64,000 nucleotides of DNA from Siphonodentalium dalli (taxonomy: Eukaryota > Mollusca > Scaphopoda > Gadilida > Siphonodentaliidae): the NCBI GenBank assembly GCA_032622095.1, contig CP136067.1:74798705-74862704 (forward strand), given 5' to 3'. The notes beneath the pieces are model-generated. The model was not told the DNA's origin. It made no database searches and saw only the letters and a list, made by a program, of their open reading frames with translations. Each line of letters begins with the position of its first letter. Position 1 is the first letter of the stretch. Shown piece after piece: positions 54,824 through 64,000 of the stretch. Both the position numbers and the translations under genes were made by a program.

Positions 54824-57273
54824 ATAGTCCAGGCGCTTGGTGTAGAAATACACAAGATTTGTCCAAAAGGTGATAAAAGCATGAAACTTGCCACATATGT
54901 TCCTTACACACAACTGATCATATTCAGATATGGAGGCATTCGTGGGAGGTCCTTCCTTAGCAACAGTTGCTAGGCAACTATCCAACATAAATGAAATGCA
55001 CATATGACGGATATTATGGCAGTTTTAAGAAATTAAACTATGTCATGTGGCATTTTTATGGTGAAAACAATTATACTAGTTGTTGTTAGTGTAGACTTGA
55101 CAGAAAAAATACCATATTTCTTATTTACATGGGTGGTAACAGTTGCTAGGGACATACCCTAAATCGAAAAATATACATATGATCATATTATGGCAGTTTT
55201 AACAAATTAAACTACACCATGTAGGATCTTAAGCTGAAAATAATTATAATAGTTGTTGCTAGTGTGGACCTGACTGAAAAATTACCATATTTCTTACTTA
55301 TAGAGGTGGTAAAGTTTTCTAGGGACATTACCCGAAATCGAAGTAATGTACATATGGCTGATATAATGGCAGTTTTACAAACTATACAACACCATGTAGC
55401 ATTTTTATGGTGAAAACCATTTTTATAGTTGTTGGTTGTGTTGGAATGACTGGAAAATTACCATATTTCTTACTTACAGGGGTGGTATCGGTTGCTAGGG
55501 ACATACCCAAAATTTAAAATTGTACATACATTTATGAATGACAATCAGACATGGAAATTTTACAAACTAAACTGCACCATGTAGCATTTTGGTGATGCAA
55601 ACAATTATAACAGTTGTTGTTAAAGTGGGCATGATTGGAAATTTAACATATTTCATTATTACAGGGGGTGGTAAGGGTTGCTGGGGACATACCCATAATC
55701 TAAAAATGCACATGACTGATATTATGAAAGTTTTAACAAACGAGAATAAGTCATGTAATATTTGTATGGTGAAAACCATTATAATAGTTGTTGTTAGAGT
55801 GAACCTGACTGGAACATTACCATATTTCTGACTTACAGGGGTGGTAATGGTTGCCAGGGACATTACTCCCAACTCAAAGAATTGCACATGTTATTTTTAA
55901 CCAACTAAACTAACTCATGTAAAATTTTATGGTGAATACAATTATAATAGTTGTTGTAACTGTGAGTCTAAACAATATATGGCACAAATTTAGTTTTAAT
56001 ATTGGTACAACGGTTGATAGGCAACTACCCAAAATCTAAGAAATTCACATATGGCTGATATTATGACAATTTCAACCAATTAAACTGTCTCACATAGCAT
56101 TTATATTGTGAAAGAATGATTTAGACTCCATAATAATTGTTGTTATTGTAAGCCTGATTAGAATGCATATAACAATTTAGTTCTTAAGACTTATGTTGGT
56201 AGTAACAGTTGCAAGTAAAGGAAGCACCCACCATTGAAAAAGTACTATATGAGTCAGAAAAGTTTGTAAATTTAACTAATGTAACTCAATCATATACCTG
56301 TATAATATATCATTGGTGGTATTCAAGAGTGCGACAATCTATAACCACATGTCACAAAAGTAAAATAAACTATAGACACACACATCTAGATGTTTAGGTC
56401 ACAGTCCCATATTTATGAAGAGCATGGGCCCCTTGTGCCCTTAGTATTTTGCCATGAACCCAGCCCACACTATTTAGGCAAGTACCTTGCTATATGTGTT
56501 GTAATTGTTTTCATCAACAAAATGCTACATGGTGCAGTTTAGTTCGAAAAAAATGCTATAATATCAGTCATATGTACATTTTTCAATTTCGAGTATGTCC
56601 ATAGCAACCGTTACCACCCCTGTAAGTAAGAAATATGTGAATTTTCCAGTCATTCCCACACAAACAACAACTATTATAATAGTTTTCACCATAACAATGT
56701 TACATTGAGTAGTTTAGATTGTTAAAACTGTCATAATACCAGCCATGTGTGAATTACTTCAATTTCGGGTAATGTCCCTAGCAACCGTTACCAGCCATGT
56801 AAGGAAGAAATATGGTAATTTTTCAGTCAGGTCTGCACTACAACAACTATTATTATTGTTTTCACCATAAGATCCTACATGGTTTAGTTTAATTTGTTAA
56901 AATTGCCATTAATATCAGCCATATGTATATTTTTTTATTTTGGGTATGTCCCTACTAGTAGTAACCGTTACCACCTCTGTAAGTATGAAATATGGTAAAT
57001 TTCCTGTCAGATCAACATTAACAACAAATAATATAATTATTTTCATCATAAAATGATACATGGCATAGATTAGTTTGCTAAAAACTGCCATAATATTAGC
57101 CATATATGCATTTCTTTGATTTTGGGTAGTTGCATAGCAACCGTTGCTAAGGAAGGATCTCCCGCGAATGCCTCCATATAATAAAATGACCAGTAGTACA
57201 CGGGGAACATATATGCCAAGTTTCATGCTTTTATCACCTTTTGCACAATTGTTACACCAAGCGCCTGGACTAT
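54824..57273. mobile_element. 2.45-kb foldback element made of inverted ~180-bp tandem arrays
   Basis: The outer ends ATAGTCCAGGCGCTTGGTGT (left) and their inverse at the right (ending 57273) are followed by AAAAGGTGATAAAAGCATGA, AACTTG and GGAGGCATTCG on both sides. The left arm has about seven ~180-bp units to about 56230 (GGTGGTAACGGTTGCTAGGG, GCAGTTTTAACAAATTAAAC, ATAATAGTTGTTGTTAGTGT). The right arm (about 56470-57230) has about four units in reverse. The middle 56231-56469 is unique. There is no coding content. Confidence 0.78.
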
Positions 57274-57387
57274 AATATATGATATTGTTTTCATAGGATT
57301 GGTCCCTCCAATTCTAAACAAAAGTTTATGTTCACCATAATGACTAAAAGTGAATTTTTAGATGGAAGAAGATCCTAAATTTCTTAA

Positions 57388-57645
57388 AGGTACTCAATCC
57401 GATTCGATGTTCCCCATATCATTAGATTCCAACAACAACAACATTTTTTGAAATGCCGCTTCAATTATCAGAATCGAGTATTTGCTCATCGGAGGTGAAA
57501 AATAATTGATTTCAAAAATCAATATCTGATCACTCTTGAGCTTTGATGGGTGCCTGGGTTCCTCAACTCGAATCAAATATTTTTTACCCCCAAAGCCAAG
57601 GAAAATATTAATTTGTAAGTGTTAATTCGGATTATGCATCTATAA
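57388..57645 (+). mobile_element. TTAA-site foldback MITE, copy 4 (truncated/diverged)
   Basis: TTAA (57384-57387) precedes AGGTACTCAATCCG. CCCCATATCATTAGATTCCA and CTCGAATCAAATATTTTTTA follow. The right end is eroded (CGGATTATGCATCT near 57632) and the interior is about half length. Confidence 0.75.
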
Positions 57646-58384
57646 CAATTTCACATCGCTGGCTATAGAAGGTCCCCGCCCACGTGTACTGTACCTGATT
57701 GAAATCATCACCCGAATGAAAACTGATCAAAATACAAAGTCATTTCTAATGTAGAATTTACTGTAATATAATTATCATTATTATGTCTTAATATTTATCT
57801 TGTATTCTGTCACATCTGGTACAATAATGAGCAGAAATAACTTGAATTGAATTTAGGAATAACGTGCTCGGTCTTTATAGCTGTGCTGGAGCTTCATGAA
57901 TGCACAGCTCGGTTTAATCTCAGTTGCCAAATAATAGTGTCAGCACGATTAATAATTTTGGATAAAATTCCCAACGATCACTTTTATTTGGCATAGAGAC
58001 AGAGTGAAATTGTCATCACCATTATTTAATTTCAGCTTAAATCCCTAGACCCAATCGCTAATATTAGGCCATCACAATTATTTGGCACCTGAGAGTTACA
58101 CAAGATAATCCATTTACCCACAAAGAAAATAATCTGCAGAAAGAAGGACTATCCCATAACTGAGATGAAACTGGAGGCGATCGAGACAATTGTATATATC
58201 ATGCATCATCAGTGTCACTCAAGAAACGATCACAATTGAGCTCATAATTGAGAATGATCTTTATTATCTATCGATTTTGTGCAAGAAATACTCCCGAGGG
58301 TAAAAATAAATACACCGTGCAGAATAACAGTACACGTATGTGGAGAATTATGTCAAAGCCAATACATGTATTTCATTATCATCA
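57646..58384. other. Unassigned sequence
   Basis: No supported feature. Confidence 0.45.
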
Positions 58385-58645
58385 CACAAATGATAACGGC
58401 CTGTAGCCTGTGCTAATGAATTGAATTGTGAAATCGAAGATGGTGGCCATGTTTTTTGGCCAAATAACCTCAAAATGACTCGTTCCCATCTGCATGTCAA
58501 TGTCAACAGCCAGGAGATATTTAATAATGATCCAACCAAAAATACGACCTGTAGCCCCTGCTAATATCAATTGTTGATAGACTGAAGCACACACAGACGA
58601 TGATACCAACCCATTGCAATAGATCAACAATGTTGAGCTAATTAT
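58385..58645 (-). mobile_element. Truncated Helentron/pearl-like element, one core unit plus end
   Basis: It holds a single core unit (GAAGATGGTGGCCATGTTTT, CAAAATGACTCGTTCCCATC, TACGACCTGTAGCCCC). The family's right-end block follows (GTTGATAGACTGAAGCACAC, CCATTGCAATAGATCAACAATGTTGAGCTA in pieces). The hairpin end and other units are missing. Confidence 0.75.
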
Positions 58646-60649
58646 AGCAGGACCATTTAGGCAAGGTGGTATTGATGAATTGAATCTTTAAAATAAAAAA
58701 ATACCACTTTTATTTTCATATTGTTGAACAAAAATATACAAAATAGAACCAAAGTCACTTCAATATGATAATTATATATGCATAAACTAGACATAATCTG
58801 AAATATATTAGTAAAAAACAAACACAATTATGTAATAAGCTACAGATAAGAGACCTTCAGAAACCAGACCCTACTAACAACATCCGATGATATTCATATA
58901 TATTTTCATCAAAAAGAAATGTCTAGTTGAGGTTTGGCCTCAAATTACACCTATTATTTCTTATACATAAGAATAATGTTTTGTAATAGGAATTCACATC
59001 AACCAGTGAAGCGATGGAGAACATATGACATCGGACATAGTATATTTTCACGGCATATCAATTAGTAGTTTGTACCTCAGGCTAACTTAATCTTGTTTCA
59101 TGCTGAATGGGATGGGAAAAGGAGCAAAGTGACAAACTGCTGAATCGAAGCATGGAACTGGCCATTTCTTGAAGAATATCCCATGTGGTGGGCTCATTTT
59201 TAATTAAAATAAAAGCTTGATATTCCCCCCAACCGCAATGCATTTGCCAAGTTGTACTTGAAAGTTTAACCCATTGACGGGTTAGTACATCATATATGAC
59301 GTCATATCCATGGGTGAATATATTATCGCAAACAAACTGTGTAATATTATACCAAACGCCTTTTGTAACAAATAAATCATACAGACAACATTAATAAAAG
59401 AATGGATCAAAGTATTAAAATAATAAAAATATCTATCCACATTTATATATCCATCAAAAGTTTCCTTTCAGGAGATGAGTTTTCAATGTTATGAACACGG
59501 TAACATAATATTATCCTAAAACTACCATAAACAGCATATATGTCAAACCACCCGCCAACTGTAAAACATCGTAAAACGATGTTTTACCTGCCAAAGGATT
59601 ATATTAAGGGATTTTAATGCCAGGGGTGGAAATTTCATGGCATGATTCACTAACAAAAAAATTACCAGTATGTCCAAATTTCTTGGAAGTAGCTGTTTGT
59701 TTAAGAGGTGGCGCCTGAAGGGGCTTAAGCAATTCTTGTGTGATATCTCCAAATATACATATTTTCAAGAAATGATATACCAAGCCAAAATGAAGATAAG
59801 GTTAACATTTCAGGGCTGTATAGCTCCATTTTAAATGTGTGAGGATCGGATGAGTGCCAACAGTGCTTGGCATTTATATCAACAATGGCATTAGTGAAAG
59901 ACATTTTCAAAGTTTGGTTGTCGGACAGGACCTCAAGTTTGTCGAAAGGTGAACCAGATCAATTGTTAATCCCGTCTTTACTAAATGGATTATCCCACTC
60001 ATTCATAAAAATATACATTTGAATGTTCTATCATTCATTTAGAGGGATGTTCAGGAAATAGAAGCATAAAACAGACAAATTTATAATAGAATAGCAGAAG
60101 GAATCCTACTCATTGGAGGGAAATGTTCAGAAAATAAGTTCAACAAATGGCCTATATTGCCATTCAACAGGGTTAATGTAACTCGGGAAGCTTGTGGACC
60201 ATGTGTCTGGCGTTTTGGGGTGCATCTGGGTTCTTTTATTAAACATGATCTGGGTTTCCTTTGGTGCCAATCACTCAGTGTGTCCATAGATACTCTATAT
60301 GCCCCGGCAAGACTTATTGCCACTTTGATAAATAACAATTCTCAACCAGTTCCTAACAGCAGAAACTTATCTTAAATATATCAGTAAAAAACGTAGCATT
60401 TTCCACTCCTGGTCGCCATTTTGGCTGCCATCTTGGGCGGGGAGTTCCAATTTTGGCAGAAAAAGGTGGCGTTATGTGTTAGCTTCACAAAATGTATACA
60501 TATGTATACATATGACAGGATATTCAAATTTGGTTGCCATTTTGCAAGCAATCTTGAGCAATATTGTCTAAAATACCTCAGTGTGACAGTTAGCACATAT
60601 CAAAACAATAAACACCTTTGATACCACAGATAGTTCCATTTTACTTTTA
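58646..60649. other. 2-kb stretch with no assigned feature
   Basis: I see no tandem or inverted repeat of note. Several short open frames (60-85 codons) on both strands lack recognisable motifs. TTAACCCATTGACGGGTTA (59271-59289) is a small palindrome. Confidence 0.45.
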
Positions 60650-61953
60650 AATGAAAGTGTCAATGATAATGTAGCTCAACTTGGAAAGGGAATAATTTCA
60701 TGTGTTACAGTCAATGGAGTGATTAGGAATGTGGAAAGTTGAAAGGCCTAGTTATGCAAAGATTAAAATCCAAGATGGCCACTGGCAGCCATGTATTTTA
60801 TGCCGAATGACCCCAAAAAGACTTGTTCCCATTCACATGTCATTGTTAACATCCATTACAAATTTCATGATGATCCGACAAAAGATACGACCTGCACCCT
60901 ATGTGAAAGGATTTAGTCATGTAAAGAGTAAAATACAAGATGGCTGCTGGTGGCCATCTTTTTTGGGCAAATGACCTCAAAATGACCCGTTTCCCATCTA
61001 CATGTCATTAACATCCATGACAAATCTCATTATGATCGGACCAAAGATACGACTTGTAGCCCGTGCCAAAGGATTTAGTCATGCAAAGAGTAAAATCCAA
61101 GATGGCTGCTGGCGGAGATGTTTTTTGGCCGAACGACCCCAAAATTACCCTTTCCCATCTATATGTCAATATTAACATCCATGACAAATTTCATGATGAT
61201 CAGACGAACTGTACGACCTGTAGCCCATGCTAATAGATTGAATTTTGAAATCCAAGATGGCTACTGGTGGCCATGTTTTTTTGCTGAATGACCCCAAAAT
61301 GCCTCGTTCCCATCTACATGTCAATGTCAACAACCATTACAAATATCATAATGATCCGACCAAAGGTAGGACCTGTAGCCCGTGCCAAAGGATTTAGTCA
61401 AACAAAGAGTAAAATCCAAGATGGCTGCTGGCAGCCATGTTTTTTGGCCGAATGACCCCAAAAGGACTCGTTCCCATCAACATGTCAATATTAACATTCA
61501 TGACAAATTTCATGAAGATCCGACCAAAGCTACGACCTGTAGCCGGCGCCAAAGGATTTAGTCATGCAAAGAGTAAAATACAAGATGGCTGCTGGCGGCC
61601 ATATTTTTTGGCCGAACGACCCCAAAATGACTCGTTCCCATCTACATGTCAATATTAACATCCATGACTAATTTAATGATGATCAGACGAACAGCACGAC
61701 CTGTAGACTGCGCCAATAGATTTAATTTTGAAATCCAAGATGGCTGCCAGCGGCCATGTTTTTTGGCCGAATGACCCAAAAATGACTCGTTCCCATCTAC
61801 ATGTCAATGTCAACATTCATGACAAATTTCATAAAGATCAGACCTAAGGTACGACCTGTAGCCCGCGCCAAAGGAAATTGTTGACGGACACACGGACGAC
61901 AACCCATGGCAATAGCTCAAACTTACAAAGTAAGTTGAGCTAATTGAGCTAAA
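60650..61953 (-). mobile_element. Helentron-like (HINE/pearl-type) element C with seven core repeats
   Basis: Both ends are present: AATGAAAGTGTCAATGATAA then TAGCTCAACTT (60672-60682), and AAGTTGAGCTA (61932-61942) followed by AAAAATGG. Units begin near 60767, 60933, 61093, 61249, 61409, 61576 and 61732. The left palindrome has decayed slightly (GATAAT for GACACT). Open frames crossing units come from the repeat. Confidence 0.78.
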
Positions 61954-62017
61954 AATGGTTCAAATCTTGGATGCCATCTTGAATTACAAGTATTCAGGCG
62001 TTATGCCAATCCGGAGA

Positions 62018-62280
62018 ATGTAGCATTCTACTAACATCGCTGAAAATTTAAAAGAAATCGACCATACCACTCAATAGAAAACATTGTCAAAACTACGCTC
62101 AATTGTAAATATTTACAAACAAACACAAATGTTTTCGCCATCCAGAGTCAGTGCATTTAATTAATATATCACAATGAGTGTATTGGCAATATGGATTAAT
62201 ATTAGTAAAAAGACCAACTTGGAGCAAGATTATTTCTATTAGATCACACAACGGGTGTGTTTCACATCACTTTAATGTCA
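62018..62280 (+). repeat. Dispersed repeat, copy 2 (partner of 14288-14610)
   Basis: AGCATTCTACTAACATCGCT, AACTACGCTCAATTGTAAAT and TTTTCGCCATCCAGAGTCAG follow the same order as copy 1. It begins soon after element C, whereas copy 1 has no such neighbour. Confidence 0.65.
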
Positions 62281-62912
62281 TCTCCACTTAGGCCCATATG
62301 AGGTCCCAGTAACATAAATATGGTGTTTTAGCAGTTATAATATGTTTTAAACTGTCACAAATGTCAAATATCGGCACAAAAGGTCTTTAATAAAAAATTT
62401 GCATGAGGTTGTAAAATATATAGTTTTTTTTGCCTCTTGAATAACCCACCCACCCCAGCTTAGGTCTGATCTTTCCTGCAAATTTTATCAGCTTAGGTCT
62501 GATCTTTCCTGCAAATTTTGTATTACCCCCTGTAACCACTGTCAATCTCACAAACTCACAAAATATCAGCTATGGACTACCTATGGTATACCAAAAACAT
62601 CAGCCACATCATTTCCCAATGACCTTATCTTCACATTTCATTGACCAAATACTGTTTCAGTGTACCCAGGATGGCCTGTTTTAATTTCAGTGGCTGATAG
62701 CGTTACATCCTTCATATTCTTCAGATGTCTTTCCTCGATTTAGAGAATTCCTCTCATCCAATAAATAAGAGGGAGAGGGGAATCATATTCACCATACGAA
62801 CACATGAATCAATAGATATATCACAAGAAATCAGAACATGCCATGTCAGTCATGACAGTAGGGCATATATAGTCAATATCTGATTTTGTGACGTCACCAA
62901 TTATATAGAGAA
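62281..62912. other. Unassigned sequence with a 33-bp tandem duplication
   Basis: AGCTTAGGTCTGATCTTTCC + TGCAAATTTT is duplicated at 62457-62523. Nothing else is recognised. Confidence 0.55.
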
Positions 62913-63632
62913 CTAGCAGGTTAGCCCGCCACTGGCGTGGTTGGTCAGAAACATGACATTTTTTTAATTATTTTGTTTTTATTTATATTTTTTTTAAATT
63001 TTTAATATCTACTTTTTTTTATTTTTTAATATTAATTTAATGTTTTTTAAATTTAATTTATGTTTTTTTGAATGTTTTAATATTTATTTAATTTTTATTC
63101 TAATTGACGTGTTTATTTAATTTTTATTCTAATTGACCCGATGAAATCCCCCCTTCCAAGGAACGACAGACAACGCATTCTTTGTTTTTCAATGAGTTAA
63201 TTCATGGTACCCGTCCTAAATCTCTCTGCATAATATTTCGAGCGATAAGGTTGCGTTGAATTGTAAACGCTTCTTAGATCAATTCTGCCTTTTTAATCGA
63301 GATAATTGCATTTCGTCCCGCATCCGTATTTCGGACGCATGGGGCTAGTCGTTTAGCCACGTCGATTGCAATAAAGAACTCTGTATATGGTCAATATAAA
63401 GATCGTTGATGCCTTAACCCCCGAAGTGGCGTTTGCGGTGATTTTGATGATTGGGAGTGGAGAAACAGTGCTCAGAGCTCGTCCAAAATGCGACGTCGAC
63501 GATCCACGTGTTTTTTTACACTTATATACGAAATTTGAGCTCATCTCGACCAGCCGTTTTCGATTCTATGAAGTACCCACATATATATATACACACACAT
63601 ATATATACGGAAGTCTCAAATTATATAGTAGA
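62913..63632 (-). mobile_element. Non-autonomous Helitron H6 (720 bp)
   Basis: The minus-strand 3' end has the CGCCAGTGGCGGGC hairpin and CTAG (complement of 62913-62916) with T outside. The 5' end at 63632 reads TCTACTATATAATTTGAGAC. The interior has T-rich sequence, CCAAGGAACGACAGACAACG, and GATTCTATGAAGTACCCACA as in H1-H4. It is the most compact full copy in the window. Confidence 0.78.
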
Positions 63633-64000
63633 CAAACAGGTTAGCCCGCCAGTGGCGGCGTTGGTCCGAAACATGACATTTTTTTCGCTTTTCAATGAGT
63701 TAATCATGCCTTTTTTAAGAGAAATTATTGTACCCTCCCTAAAAGAGGTATGATTTAAGGTACATCGGGCGGAAAAACTGACCCGATGATGTCGTTGTTG
63801 TTGGCATTCAGGGCTTACGGTCGTTGTTGTTGGCATCACGGCTCGGGGCTACCAGAAAAATCTCACATTGGCGTATAGGGAAAATAGGATTGCGGGTATT
63901 TAGTAATTTTAACTAATTATTTTCTTGCCAACAATGTCGTTGTTGTTGATATTTACGGCTTGGGGGCTATTTTCTCGCCAACAATGTCGTTGGCGTTCAC
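63633..64000 (-). mobile_element. Non-autonomous Helitron H7, cut by the window end
   Basis: It joins H6 directly. Its hairpin (GCCGCCACTGGCGGGC) is intact, but the terminal CTAG is changed (CAAACAGG instead of CTAGCAGG on +). GTTGTTGTTGGCATTCAGGG and CACGGCTCGGG follow as in H3. The 5' end lies beyond the window. Confidence 0.68.

Noticed and set aside
58646-60649. Host exons on the minus strand (about 59540-60340)
   Set aside because: The frames are short, mutually out of phase and lack motifs or convincing splice sites.

Overview
This 64-kb window is AT-rich eukaryotic DNA packed with transposable elements. I find no intact host gene, no rRNA, no CRISPR array and nothing bacterial. The repeat types point to a marine invertebrate, most likely a mollusc or another lophotrochozoan. 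They include a tRNA-headed SINE with an ATTAAACCCCAATCAATC-type tail, pearl-like elements carrying ~163-bp tandem cores, Helitron arrays, and arrays rich in TCAAGGTCA. The taxon is an inference. The mobile nature of many elements rests on target-site duplications (TSDs) and inverted ends visible in the sequence.

Layout. 0-12 kb: a frameshifted non-LTR retrotransposon tail (3-1676), a non-autonomous hAT element with a perfect 8-bp TSD (2069-3150), a SINE with a perfect 9-bp TSD (4085-4384), a LINE endonuclease relic, and two Helentron-like elements with 163-bp cores. 12-27 kb: an inverted-repeat MITE, a relic of a Crypton/KIAA1958-type recombinase, duplications, a 34-bp minisatellite split by a LINE-containing insertion (17327-20212), a piggyBac-like end with an internal foldback, and more LINE debris. 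27-39 kb: minus-strand Helitrons joined head to tail, a TTAA foldback MITE, a TA-flanked element and a PHD-like zinc-finger fragment. 39-43.5 kb: short-unit minisatellites and a ~400-bp satellite carrying a second TTAA MITE. 43.5-53.6 kb: one ~10-kb nested structure with ~1-kb inverted arms. A 3.75-kb piggyBac-type element interrupts its right arm exactly at TTAA, and two smaller foldbacks are inserted in it. 53.6-64 kb: a SINE, two more TTAA MITEs flanking a 2.45-kb foldback made of tandem repeats, a third 163-bp-core element, and Helitron ends.

The coding pieces (three or four LINE fragments, a zinc-finger exon candidate, a PHD-like fragment, the Crypton-like relic and a transposase-like fragment) are all truncated, frameshifted or isolated. 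Nothing here forms a working pathway. The most noteworthy signals are the layered insertion history, a 16-bp motif (GTTTTCTCCGTTACCA) repeated across 4.7 kb of otherwise diverged DNA, and a 15-bp palindrome (TAGCAACnGTTGCTA) shared by otherwise dissimilar repeat families.
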